Positions 18,366-26,902 of a stretch of 39,550 nucleotides of DNA are shown here, piece after piece. The stretch is from Gemmatales bacterium. Its GTDB lineage: Bacteria; Planctomycetota; Planctomycetia; Gemmatales; HRBIN36. The first letter of the stretch is position 1, and each line of letters begins with the position of its first letter. The position numbers and the translations under genes are program-made. Where the stretch lies: contig JANWWR010000080.1 in the NCBI GenBank assembly GCA_025055835.1, positions 1 through 39,550 on the forward strand, written 5' to 3'. The notes under the pieces are model-generated. The model was not told the DNA's origin. It saw only the letters and a program-made list of their open reading frames with translations, and did not search any database.

Positions 18366-19235
18366 ATGAGTATTCTGGTGGACCGCAACACCCGCGTCGT
18401 GACCCAGGGCATGGGTAAGGCAGGGCTGTTCCATTCGCAGCAGTGTCGGGAATACGGCACGCAGATTGTCGGCGGAGTCAGTCCGGGAAAAGGCGGGACG
18501 CTCAAGGACGGCTTCCCGCAGTTCAACACGGTGGCCGAGGCGGTTCGCAAAACCGGGGCCAACGCCAGCATGGTCTTCGTCCCACCCGCCGCCGCCGACG
18601 CCATCATGGAGGCCGCTGACGCTGGCATCGAAATCATCGTCGCCATTACGGAAGGCATTCCGGTCCTCGACATGGTCCGGGTGATGCGGTTTCTTCGGGG
18701 TAAACCTTGCCGACTGATCGGGCCGAATTGTCCCGGTATCATCACGCCGGGCCAGTGCAAGATCGGCATCATGCCGGGCTACATCCACAAGCCGGGGCCG
18801 ATCGGCGTCGTCAGCCGCAGCGGTACCCTCACCTACGAGGCGGTCTGGCAATTGTCCAACCTCGGGCTTGGGCAATCGACATGCATCGGTCTGGGTGGCG
18901 ACCCCGTGAACGGCACCTCGTTCATCGACGCGTTGCGGCTCTTCCAAGATGATCCGCAGACCGAAGGAATCGTCATGATCGGAGAAATCGGCGGCAATCA
19001 GGAGGAGCAGGCGGCGGAGTTCATTCGCCAGCATGTGACCAAGCCGGTGGCGGCGTTCATTGCTGGTCGCACCGCCCCGCCGGGCAAGCGGATGGGGCAC
19101 GCCGGGGCAATCATCACCGGAGGCACGGGATCGGCAGAGGACAAGGTCAAAGCCCTCCGCGCTGCCGGCATTGCCGTTGCCGACAGCCCGGCCGACATGG
19201 GAGCAACCATGCTTCGGGCACTTCAGCGAAAATGA
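18366..19235 (+). CDS. sucD: Succinyl-CoA ligase, alpha subunit
   Basis: SucD forms the phosphohistidine intermediate and binds CoA. The 289-residue product matches the family: [15 protein letters not shown] at the start, the CoA-binding GGVSPGKGG, the [11 protein letters not shown] segment, SRSGTLTYE, and the active-site histidine His245 in [13 protein letters not shown]. An in-frame ATG at 18312 would add 18 residues ([10 protein letters not shown]...), but the family start and GGGGAG at 18349 favour 18366. It pairs with sucC just upstream. The next gene, a TPR protein, follows after 53 bases on the same strand. Confidence 0.97.
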   Translation: MSILVDRNTRVVTQGMGKAGLFHSQQCREYGTQIVGGVSPGKGGTLKDGFPQFNTVAEAVRKTGANASMVFVPPAAADAIMEAADAGIEIIVAITEGIPVLDMVRVMRFLRGKPCRLIGPNCPGIITPGQCKIGIMPGYIHKPGPIGVVSRSGTLTYEAVWQLSNLGLGQSTCIGLGGDPVNGTSFIDALRLFQDDPQTEGIVMIGEIGGNQEEQAAEFIRQHVTKPVAAFIAGRTAPPGKRMGHAGAIITGGTGSAEDKVKALRAAGIAVADSPADMGATMLRALQRK

Positions 19236-19288
19236 ACGACTAGCATTGCGGGGGAGGGAAGCTACACTAGGCAGGGGGGTCAGCGAAC

Positions 19289-20857
19289 ATGGTCCGTGGT
19301 GTTCCTGCCGTATTGATCGTTTTCGTCTTTGCCACCAGCGCAGACGTTCCTGCCGACGCCCATGTCAACCGTTCCCCGCAGCATTTCGTTCAACGCGGTC
19401 TGGAACTGGGCGACGCAGGCCGATGGAAAGAGGCGATCGGGGAGTTTTCCTGGGCGCTCCAACAGGATCCCCTTCTGGCCGACGCCTACGCCCATCGGGC
19501 CAAGGCTTGGTTTCAGTTGCAGGACCAGACGGCGGCCCTGGCTGACTTGGCCGAGGCAATCCGGCTCGACCGTCGCTGCGCTCAAGCGTACTTCGTTCGG
19601 GCCGAGCTACACCGGCAAATGAACAATCTGCCGTTGGCGGTGGCGGACCTGGATCGGGTCATCGAACTCACCCCCAGCCATCCTCGCGCGTACTTCCTGC
19701 GTGGCCTGATCCAGACGCAACGGCAAAAGCACGTCGAAGCCGTGGCGGACTTCACGATGCATGTGACCCGGATCGACCCGAACGACGCCAAGGCCTACTT
19801 TTTGCGCGCACAAGCCGTTCTGAGTTCTAGCGGAAACACGGAGGCGGCCTTGAACGACTTGAACAAGGCCCTCTCGCTGGATCCGACCGACGTCGAAGCC
19901 CTCCTCGCCCGCGCCCGGGTCCAGCGTTCTCGGGGCATGCTCCGGGAGGCCGAACTGGACCTGGCCCGCGCCGTTAAGCTGAAGCCCGAGGACAACAATG
20001 TCCGGCTGCAACGGGGCTTGTTCCTGGTCGAATTGAAGCGGTGGAACGAGGCCATCCGCGAGCTTTCCGCCGTCCTGAAGACGGACGAGCGGAACGTCGA
20101 AGCACTGCTCCGCCGGGCACAGGCCTACATGTTTACGAATCGTTCCTCCGAGGCGCTCGTTGATCTGACCAAGGCGCTGGAAATTGCCCCCAATCACCGG
20201 GAAGTTCTTTTGAACAAGGCGTCGGCCCATGAACGCCTGGATGAATGGAAAGAGTCGGAAGCGATTTATTCCCGGCTGTTGGAGATAAATCCGCGGGATT
20301 ACGTCAGCTTGATGCGGCGGGGCGATTGCCGCCGCAAGCTCGGCCATTCCCAGGAGGCGATGGGGGACTATGATCGCGCCATCGCCATCAGTCCCAGCTT
20401 CATTCATGCCTACACCCACCGTGCCAACCTGTTTTTGGCATTGGGCAAACTCGACGAGGCCCGAGCCGACTACGAACGGGCCGCCTCGCTGGGCCAGGGC
20501 CGCGTGGGAGACTCCACCTCGGGTTATGCCTCGGTCCTGGCCCTGTTCACGGCCGGAAAATGGGAAGAAGCTCAGAAACTCGCCGAGACCCAGATCCGCC
20601 AAAATCGCGGGGATTCTGATTGGCTTTACGACATGGCCTGTGCCTACGCCATCGCCGCGGACGTTGCCTCGAAGTACCCTCAATTGCAGGCCGACCAGAG
20701 GAAGACATTGAGTGAAAGCCTGGCTCGACGTGCCTTGGAACTCCTTGAAAAATCCGTCGAAGCCGGTTTTTCCGACCTCGAGCACATGCGGAAGGATCCA
20801 GACTTGGATTTCATCAACCAAAGCCAGCGGTTCCGCCGTCTCGTGTCCCAAGGATGA
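19289..20857 (+). CDS. Secreted or periplasmic TPR-repeat protein
   Basis: 522-residue protein made almost wholly of tetratricopeptide repeats. A short hydrophobic N-terminus (GVPAVLIVFVFATSADVPADA) suggests export. I count eleven consecutive 34-residue units from about residue 30 to 405, with clear examples such as AYFVRAELHRQMNNLPLAV and AYTHRANLFLALGKLDEAR; one unit carries an extra residue. A C-terminal cap contains WLYDMACAYAIAADV and ends in QRFRRLVSQG, a style common in planctomycete TPR proteins. TPRs bind protein partners; no enzymatic domain is seen. GGGGGG lies about ten bases upstream of the ATG. It follows sucCD closely and may be cotranscribed, but no functional link is evident. 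Confidence 0.9.
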   Translation: MVRGVPAVLIVFVFATSADVPADAHVNRSPQHFVQRGLELGDAGRWKEAIGEFSWALQQDPLLADAYAHRAKAWFQLQDQTAALADLAEAIRLDRRCAQAYFVRAELHRQMNNLPLAVADLDRVIELTPSHPRAYFLRGLIQTQRQKHVEAVADFTMHVTRIDPNDAKAYFLRAQAVLSSSGNTEAALNDLNKALSLDPTDVEALLARARVQRSRGMLREAELDLARAVKLKPEDNNVRLQRGLFLVELKRWNEAIRELSAVLKTDERNVEALLRRAQAYMFTNRSSEALVDLTKALEIAPNHREVLLNKASAHERLDEWKESEAIYSRLLEINPRDYVSLMRRGDCRRKLGHSQEAMGDYDRAIAISPSFIHAYTHRANLFLALGKLDEARADYERAASLGQGRVGDSTSGYASVLALFTAGKWEEAQKLAETQIRQNRGDSDWLYDMACAYAIAADVASKYPQLQADQRKTLSESLARRALELLEKSVEAGFSDLEHMRKDPDLDFINQSQRFRRLVSQG

Positions 20858-21076
20858 CGTGCGGCATTTCTCATTCATTTTTCATGCAGGGGTGCGTTAC
20901 ATAGTACACAGGGCGGGGTTGAATAGCTGACGGATCGGTAAGACTCGCGCTTCGATGGGAAGCGGTATGCGATTCATCACAGGGCTTGAACGGGTGACTT
21001 GAGGTTCCGCGGCAGTCGGCCGGGGTGTGGTCGGTTCGGCGGACTGAAGTCGTATTCGTTCCGAGGAGGATAGGGC

Positions 21077-21808
21077 ATGAAGAGATTGGCACTGTCGGTA
21101 TTGGCATTGGCCTTGGGAGCGGTACTCGCCTCCCCGGCCTTCGCTCAGCCGCCCGGAGGCGGACGGGGCTTCGGCGGCGGTTTCGGCCGCATGAGCGAGA
21201 TGATGCTCCTAGGTGTCGAGTCGGTCCAAAAGGAACTCGGGCTTTCGCAAGACCAGATCGCAAAGATCCGCGAGCGGGGAGAACGGGCACGACAGGGCGG
21301 CTTTCAGCAGTTTCAGGGCCTGAGCCGCGAGGAAATCCAGCAGCGCATGGAGGAGATGCGCAAGGAGACGGAGAAGTTTCTCAGCGAAACCCTGAAGCCT
21401 GAGCAGCAGAAGCGGCTCAAGGAAATCGCCTTGCAGGTACAGATTCGCAATGCTGGTCTGCTGGCGGCGTTGATGAACCCCGAGAATGCCGAGAAGCTGG
21501 GCATCACGGACGAGCAGCGGGAAGACTTCCGCCGTCTCATGGAAGACGGCCGACGCTTCCGTGAAGAACTTGGCCTCGGCGGTCGTGGTGGCGGAGGTGG
21601 TTTCCAGCCTCCCACCGAAGAACAGCGCAAGAAGCTCGAAGACTTCCGCAAGAGCCAGGACGAAAAAGTCCAAAAGATCCTGACCGACGCTCAGAAGTCC
21701 AAGCTCAAGGAACTGACCGGGGCTGAGTTCAAGGGCGAGATTCCCAATCCGTTCGGCGGCGGTCGCCGTCCCGGCGGAAACCGTCCGAATCCGCCCCCGC
21801 AGAACTGA
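21077..21808 (+). CDS. Spy/CpxP-like secreted protein with LTxxQ-type repeats
   Basis: 243-residue exported protein. It has a clear signal peptide MKRLALSVLALALGA with cleavage after SPAFA, then a Gly-rich stretch (QPPGGGRGFGGGFGRM), then charged helices. Repeated motifs resemble the LTxxQ theme: LGLSQDQIAKI, LKPEQQKRLKEI, LGITDEQREDF, PTEEQRKKLEDF and LTDAQKSKLKEL. A second Gly-rich linker sits at about 171-180, and the tail is Gly/Pro/Asn-rich. Such proteins are periplasmic chaperone-like or metal-stress sensors in other bacteria; here the function is inferred only. A strong ribosome binding site, GAGGAGGAT, precedes the ATG, and a clear terminator follows the gene. Confidence 0.88.
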   Translation: MKRLALSVLALALGAVLASPAFAQPPGGGRGFGGGFGRMSEMMLLGVESVQKELGLSQDQIAKIRERGERARQGGFQQFQGLSREEIQQRMEEMRKETEKFLSETLKPEQQKRLKEIALQVQIRNAGLLAALMNPENAEKLGITDEQREDFRRLMEDGRRFREELGLGGRGGGGGFQPPTEEQRKKLEDFRKSQDEKVQKILTDAQKSKLKELTGAEFKGEIPNPFGGGRRPGGNRPNPPPQN

Positions 21809-21838
21809 TTCCTGACACCTGACCATCCACCCCACGAT

Positions 21839-21876
21839 GAGCCGCTACGGGTTCGTGATCCGTAGCGGCTCTTTCT
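21839..21876 (+). terminator. Rho-independent terminator after the Spy-like gene
   Basis: Perfect 12-bp inverted repeat GAGCCGCTACGG (21839-21850) and CCGTAGCGGCTC (21860-21871) with a nine-base loop, followed by TTTCT. It sits 31 bases after the stop at 21808 and is the strongest terminator in the window. Confidence 0.88.
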
Positions 21877-21911
21877 GTTCGGAGAAACATCGAATACGAG
21901 CCGAACTTGGC

Positions 21912-21940
21912 TTGCACGACTGCGATTTGTGCGGGATAGT
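21912..21940 (+). promoter_or_regulatory. Candidate promoter for the POT transporter
   Basis: TTGCAC (21912-21917) and GATAGT (21935-21940) are separated by 17 bases, resembling a sigma-70 promoter, about 70 bases before the start of the POT gene and after the preceding terminator. The match to consensus is partial. Confidence 0.35.
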
Positions 21941-22010
21941 ACAGAGTCACACGGCGGCGTCGTGTTTGTCGTCGCTCTTGATATCGTGGATCTGATTTGC
22001 CGAGTCCGTG

Positions 22011-23384
22011 ATGAATCAAACCGCTTCCTCCCAGCCGCGTACCTCGCCTCTGGCCGGCCTTTTGAATCACCCTCCCGCCTTCTGGTTCTTCTTTTGGGGT
22101 GAATTGGCTGAGCGATCCTCCTACTATGGCATGCGCGCAATCCTGGCCCTTTACATGGTGGACATCATCGGTTTCACCAAGGGCCAGTCCAGCATGGCCA
22201 TGTCCGTGTTCATCGCCGCGTGCTATTTCCTGCCGCTGATTGGCGGCTGGTTGGCGGATCGCTACTTCGGCAAGTATTGGATCATCGTCGGCTTCTCAAT
22301 CCCGTACATCCTCGGCCACGTGATTCTGGGCTTCGAGAACGTCTATTTCCTCGTCGCAGCCTTGGCCCTGCTGGCAATGGGCAGCGGCGTCATCAAGCCG
22401 AACATTTCGACGCTCATGGGTCTGACCTACGATCAGCAGCGGCCGGGTGAGGAAAAGCTGCGCAGCGACGCGTTCGCCATGTTCTACTTCGCCATCAACC
22501 TCGGAGCGTTCGCCTCGTCGTTCGCCATGCCGCTGATCCGCGATCAATATGGCTACGCCATCGCGTTTCTGTTCCCGACGGTATTGATGGTCATCGCCTT
22601 TGCTATCTTCGCTGCGGGCAAGCCGTTCTACGCCGTCGAGGTCATTCGCCGAACACCGACGACTCCCGAGGAACGCCGGGAACAACGGCTCGTTCTGACC
22701 CGCCTGGGAGCGATCTTTCTGGTGGTCAGCCTGTTTTGGAGCATCTTCGATCAGTCGGCCAGCACCTGGACGCTTTTTGCCCGCGACCATCTTGACCTGA
22801 ACATCTTTGGCCGAACCATCCCCGCTGACATGATCCAGAGCGTCAATCCGCTGCTGATCATGATCCTCTTGCCGCCGATCACCATTCTTTGGCGAGTGCT
22901 GGCCAATGTGGGGCTGAATCTGCGGCCAACGGACAAAATGATGATCGGCTTCGTGCTGACGATGGTGACGATGGGCTTGATGACCGGCGCGGCCATGGTT
23001 GCCACGGACAGCTATAAACCGTCGGTGCTGTGGCAGATCGTCGCCTACGTTATCATCACAATCGCCGAAGTCTGCATCTCGGTGACCGGTTTGGAACTCG
23101 CCTACGTTGCCGCTCCCAGGACCATGAAAAGCTTCGTCACGGCCTGCTGGCTGCTCACGGTTTTCCTCGGCAATCTGCTCAACATTCCCTTGACCCGCAT
23201 GTACGACGACGTGCTGGCGCCGCACATCTTCTTCGGCATGCTGACCTTGATGACGGCTGTCGTGTGTGCCGTGTTCGCCATCGTCGCGGCATGGTTCAAT
23301 CGGGCCTCAGCCCGCTGGGAGCTGGAGCAGAAAAACAAGACTCTGCTTGCGGACGTGGAAACCGCCGTCAGTGAAACGGCCTAG
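22011..23384 (+). CDS. POT/PTR-family proton-dependent peptide transporter
   Basis: 457-residue MFS protein of the proton-coupled oligopeptide transporter (POT) family, which imports di- and tripeptides across the inner membrane. The ExxER motif is intact in TM1 as GELAERSSYYGMRA (Glu31, Glu34, Arg35), followed by the MFS/POT loop GGWLADRYFGKYW and a conserved NLGAF segment (about 164). About 12 or more hydrophobic segments are seen through to the C-terminus. A GTG directly precedes the chosen ATG (22008), so the start is uncertain by one codon. The stop overlaps, on CTAG, the stop of the convergent CxxC paralogue gene. Its exact substrate (peptide, nitrate or other) is inferred from family only. 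Confidence 0.93.
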   Translation: MNQTASSQPRTSPLAGLLNHPPAFWFFFWGELAERSSYYGMRAILALYMVDIIGFTKGQSSMAMSVFIAACYFLPLIGGWLADRYFGKYWIIVGFSIPYILGHVILGFENVYFLVAALALLAMGSGVIKPNISTLMGLTYDQQRPGEEKLRSDAFAMFYFAINLGAFASSFAMPLIRDQYGYAIAFLFPTVLMVIAFAIFAAGKPFYAVEVIRRTPTTPEERREQRLVLTRLGAIFLVVSLFWSIFDQSASTWTLFARDHLDLNIFGRTIPADMIQSVNPLLIMILLPPITILWRVLANVGLNLRPTDKMMIGFVLTMVTMGLMTGAAMVATDSYKPSVLWQIVAYVIITIAEVCISVTGLELAYVAAPRTMKSFVTACWLLTVFLGNLLNIPLTRMYDDVLAPHIFFGMLTLMTAVVCAVFAIVAAWFNRASARWELEQKNKTLLADVETAVSETA

Positions 23385-24544
23385 TTCAAGTCCCGCCGCA
23401 GGGATTCTTCGACATCCCGCACGAGTTTCGGATCACTCTGCCGAAGGGCGGCGACGAATTGCTTGGCCTGCGGCAATGGACAGAGCAGGGCGTAGCGGGT
23501 GATGGCTCGGCGCGTGATCGGGGCATTCGCCTGGGGAAACAACGCCAGGACTTTGTCCGTCAATTCCCAGATTTTCCAGGCATGAAGTTGATCCACCATG
23601 AGGTCCTGTACGTCCGGCTGCTGAAGCATCAACGCCGAGCAGCGGATGATCTGAGGACGGACCTGATCGCCTAGATAGCCGTAGTAGAAGCGCAGCAGGC
23701 GTAAGATTGCGTGCTTCTGGATGAATGGCCGACGCGGATCGGCGATCACGCTGGCCGTCAGGTTCCAGCCGTCGTTCGGCTTGAGACGGATATACCCGGC
23801 CAAGAGACCGTCGAGAGCCTGGGCCATGCGGTCGTCGGTGGCGATGATCAGTCGGCGAAGCAGTTCCGCGTCCTGCTCGGTTCCTGTCGCTCCCAGAAGA
23901 AAGGCGTAAAGTCCCAGGCGATTGGCCGGCGTTTTGGGATCCATGAGCCAGTTGCGAAGCACATCGGCGGGAAGCCGGTCCGCAATGATACCCACCTCTC
24001 GATTCCCGGCGGTGGCCCATTCTTTGAACGCATCGGCGGCGATGTCGGGATCGGCATCTCCGAGAAACTTGAAATAGTACAGCAGCCGAGTGGCTCGGGC
24101 TTCGACCGGGGCTTTTTCGTCCAGATACGCCGGGGCTTCCTGGAGATACTTCACTATGCGATCGGAAGTGAACGGGATGCCCCGATATGGGTCAAACTGC
24201 CCGCCGCGCAGGTCGGCGAAGATCAGGTAGCGGGTCTTCGGATCAGGCGGAACGAAATGCGGCAGAGTGATCGTCTTTGCCCCAGCCAGGAGGTTCCCGC
24301 CCTTGATGATGGCGTCCACCCGCAATTCCGAGGTGCCCGTGATGCCGTCGGCGTTCAGCTTGGCGTTCACGATTGGTCCGAAGACGACGATGCGGGCTTC
24401 ATGGACTTCTCGGCTCAACGGCAAGCCGGCTTGCGAACACAAATCGCAGGGCAGGGCAGGGGAGGGGAGCAGCAGACACGTCGCTAAAACGACAGCCAAC
24501 GTTATCGTGGCAAATCGGCAAAGTTTCGACACGATGACCCTCAC
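23381..24544 (-). CDS. Secreted CxxC protein, tandem paralogue B
   Basis: 387-residue exported protein with a long signal peptide ending near SPALPCDLCSQAG, so the mature N-terminus begins with a CxxC (CDLC). It aligns end to end with its upstream neighbour: EVHEARIVVFGPIVNAKL, a basic-acidic strand region, ITLPHFVPP, YLIFADL, FDPYRGIPF, then a helical HEAT-like C-terminal part with RAITRYALLCPLP near the end. The N-terminal third, with CxxC, an ADLV-type strand and a following conserved hydrophobic strand, resembles NTR/TIMP-like OB folds; this is a by-eye impression only. I recognise the family as one frequent in planctomycetes, of unknown function. It shares its final CTAG with the POT gene and follows paralogue A by 39 bases. 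Confidence 0.88.
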   Translation of the reverse strand: MRVIVSKLCRFATITLAVVLATCLLLPSPALPCDLCSQAGLPLSREVHEARIVVFGPIVNAKLNADGITGTSELRVDAIIKGGNLLAGAKTITLPHFVPPDPKTRYLIFADLRGGQFDPYRGIPFTSDRIVKYLQEAPAYLDEKAPVEARATRLLYYFKFLGDADPDIAADAFKEWATAGNREVGIIADRLPADVLRNWLMDPKTPANRLGLYAFLLGATGTEQDAELLRRLIIATDDRMAQALDGLLAGYIRLKPNDGWNLTASVIADPRRPFIQKHAILRLLRFYYGYLGDQVRPQIIRCSALMLQQPDVQDLMVDQLHAWKIWELTDKVLALFPQANAPITRRAITRYALLCPLPQAKQFVAALRQSDPKLVRDVEESLRRDLN

Positions 24545-24583
24545 CTCGGCGACATGAGGAACCTGTTGCCTGGGACGGATTCG

Positions 24584-25741
24584 CTATCCGCCGGTTTTGG
24601 CCGGTGGCATGTCCAGGCGCAGCAGTTCCTCGACATCCTTGACTCGTTCCGGATTCCGTTTCCGCTGCTCCTCGACAAAGGCCGCCGCCTTGCTGGACGG
24701 ACAGGACAGGGCGAAACGCAAGATGGCCCGCTGCACGATGGGAATGTCATGGCTGGGCCGGGTCGCCAAAGCGAGAATGCGATCCAACTGGTCCCATTGC
24801 CGCCACTTCCGCAAATCTTCGATGGCCAGGTCGGCGATGTCCGGCTGATCGAGCAGGATGGTCATGGCCCGGACAAGTTCCTTTGGTCCGATGACTTCCT
24901 GATGATAGTCCCAGAAGAACCGCAACGTTCGCAGACCGGCATAGCGGCGAGTGAAGTCCGACTTGGCATCGGAGAGCAGGGCGATCAGGTAGTCCCAGCC
25001 CTCCTTGGGACGAAGCGTCACATAGCCGGCCAAGACGCCGTCGATGCCGGAAACCAGTCCCCGCTTGGGATCGTTGAGTAGGTCAACCAGGACCTCGGCA
25101 TCTTCGGGCTTGCCACAGCGGCCCAGGAGGTAGCCGTAAAGTCCGTAGCGATAAGACGCGGTTTCCGGCGAGCGAAGCCACTCCATGAGTTTGGCCCGCA
25201 TCTTGGCCTTGTCGGTCTTCTCGATCATGGCCACGACGTCCTTGTCGTCGGCCGCGGCAAACTCCTTGTAGGCGTCGGTGCTGATCTCGATCTCGCTGCT
25301 TTCCAGGTAGGGGAAGAAGTATTCGAGCCGCTTGGGGATGTTCTTCTCGTCCAGAGCCAAGGCTCCCTTGAGGTATCCAACCATCTCCGTGTCCTTCAGC
25401 GGAATGCCGCGGAACGGGTCGGGCCGATCCTTGAACACCGTACAGAACAGCAGATACTTCACCTTGGATTCCGGGATGTAGCGGGGCAGGGTGATTTTCT
25501 TCTGATCCTTGATGACCGGATGGGCTTTGATGACGTCCTCGATAACGAAGTCGCAGGTGCCGTCGAGGCCATCCGGGCTGGGCCGGGCATTCGTCGAAGT
25601 GCCAAGGATGACCAGATCGGCGTCGCGGACTTCCTTGGTCAAGGTCTGACCCTGCATGGTGCAGAAGGGACAGGACCAGGCAGCGGAAATCATCGCGGTC
25701 AAGGCCAGGACAGCGCCCAAACCGGGAAACAGGCTTCGCAT
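24584..25741 (-). CDS. Secreted CxxC protein, tandem paralogue A
   Basis: 385-residue exported protein with a signal peptide (MRSLFPGLGAVLALTAMISA) followed at once by WSCPFCTMQGQTL, a CxxC at the mature N-terminus. The next segment, EVRDADLVILGTSTNARPS, then ITLPRYIPES, KYLLFCTVF and PDPFRGIPLKD, parallels the downstream paralogue. The C-terminal two thirds are helical repeats with AILRFALSCPSSKAAAF. Two further cysteines (in GTCDF and LLFCT) in the N-terminal domain could form a disulfide. No function is known to me. It lies 63 bases after the His-rich DUF1980 gene and probably belongs to the same transcript. Confidence 0.88.
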   Translation of the reverse strand: MRSLFPGLGAVLALTAMISAAWSCPFCTMQGQTLTKEVRDADLVILGTSTNARPSPDGLDGTCDFVIEDVIKAHPVIKDQKKITLPRYIPESKVKYLLFCTVFKDRPDPFRGIPLKDTEMVGYLKGALALDEKNIPKRLEYFFPYLESSEIEISTDAYKEFAAADDKDVVAMIEKTDKAKMRAKLMEWLRSPETASYRYGLYGYLLGRCGKPEDAEVLVDLLNDPKRGLVSGIDGVLAGYVTLRPKEGWDYLIALLSDAKSDFTRRYAGLRTLRFFWDYHQEVIGPKELVRAMTILLDQPDIADLAIEDLRKWRQWDQLDRILALATRPSHDIPIVQRAILRFALSCPSSKAAAFVEEQRKRNPERVKDVEELLRLDMPPAKTGG

Positions 25742-25804
25742 GGGATTGCCCTTTCAGGAACCGTCGGCCACCTGAGCGAATCAGGCCTCGCCGAGGCAAG
25801 AGGC

Positions 25805-26893
25805 TCATTTGAGGTAAGGATACGCCGGAGGTTTCTTCTTGTAAACCTTGTACACCCGCATGACAGGGTACCACTTCCGGTCGGCGGCGACGAAGCTGAT
25901 CTTGCCCTGAACGGCAACCCAATCCCCCGGAGCAATGCCGGTGATCGGTTTACGGCTGGTACACATGACCATCGCCGGTCGGGCGTCGCCCAGGCAGCAA
26001 GCCACTCTTAGCCGAACGACATGGAAAAAGGTTCCGTCCGCGGAGGCGGGATAGAAATTACCTTCGACTTCGATTCGGCTGAAGCGGGTGTAGCTTTCGT
26101 GGAGAAGCGGATTCTCGGCAATGACTTCAAGTTCACCCAAGGTAGGACGGGCGTCCGGTTCGACGTCCATCTCTTCCAACGCGATTTCCGTGGCGATGCC
26201 GCCGCTGAGCAAGACCGCCTGGAGCAGGGCAGGGGACAGGCCGTTTCCTAGGGTACCTGCGGCAAACTGATTGGATGCGATCTGAGCCTGCGTGATGGCG
26301 TCGAGGCTGCCGCCTAGACCACGCAGCGAACCGCGAGGCATTCCCTGCTCCGCCAGATCGCGTTCATAGGCCCGAATCATGCGGCTGTCAGGAACACCGA
26401 GACCGATGTAAAGCACCAGGGGAAGCACGAGCGGAATGTACTTCCAGGGCGACCAGCCGTGGGCATGGTTCTCGTTCGGACCGTGGTCGTGACCGGCGTG
26501 CGGGTCGAAGTGCGGATCCTTGGAGGCACGCCAGACGCCGATGCCCCGCAGCAGGGCCAGTCCAAGCAGAAGGATGGCCCCCGCCAGCAGCATGTACTGA
26601 ATCCAAGGCACGATGATGTTGATGACCGACACTTCGGCGTTGGGTGCCCATTTGCCGTAGAACATGGCCAGGACCACCCCGGCATACGTCCCTGCCACGC
26701 CGATCATGGATAACTGATCGAGGAAATAGGCATTACGTTCCTCGGCAGAATGAACGTGTCCATGCTCATGACCATGACCATGATCGTGGTCATGCTCATG
26801 ATTATGGTGGTGGTCGTGGTCGCACGGGTGCCCCGGATGGTGGGCATGGGGATGATCGTGGCCGCAGCCGTGATCGTGACCCGACGCGGGCAT
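25805..26893 (-). CDS. His-rich DUF1980/TIGR03943-family membrane protein (YcgQ-like)
   Basis: 362-residue partner of DUF318 permeases. Residues 1-48 contain 21 histidines interspersed with Asp, Gly and Glu, a likely metal-binding tail. Three transmembrane helices follow (about 62-80, 90-114 and 150-165), with a second His-rich loop between them (DPHFDPHAGHDHG). The C-terminal domain has the DUF1980 hallmarks: EVEGNFYPAS, RLRVACCLGDARPAMV with the CC-x2-D motif, GDWVAVQGKIS and a terminal PVMRVYKVYKK. It lies nine bases after the DUF318 permease gene, the usual ycgR-ycgQ pairing. Zinc or another divalent metal is the inferred substrate; direction of transport is unknown. The repeated GAT/CAT codons make 26750-26885 a low-complexity stretch. 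Confidence 0.9.
   Translation of the reverse strand: MPASGHDHGCGHDHPHAHHPGHPCDHDHHHNHEHDHDHGHGHEHGHVHSAEERNAYFLDQLSMIGVAGTYAGVVLAMFYGKWAPNAEVSVINIIVPWIQYMLLAGAILLLGLALLRGIGVWRASKDPHFDPHAGHDHGPNENHAHGWSPWKYIPLVLPLVLYIGLGVPDSRMIRAYERDLAEQGMPRGSLRGLGGSLDAITQAQIASNQFAAGTLGNGLSPALLQAVLLSGGIATEIALEEMDVEPDARPTLGELEVIAENPLLHESYTRFSRIEVEGNFYPASADGTFFHVVRLRVACCLGDARPAMVMCTSRKPITGIAPGDWVAVQGKISFVAADRKWYPVMRVYKVYKKKPPAYPYLK
26750..26885. repeat. Low-complexity CAT-rich stretch encoding the His-rich tail
   Basis: Short tandem units of ATG/GTG-type triplets on the plus strand (for example CATGACCATGACCATG) encode alternating His-Asp, His-Gly and His-Glu on the minus strand. It is a coding repeat and prone to length variation. 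Confidence 0.75.
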
Positions 26894-26902
26894 GTCAGCC
26901 TC

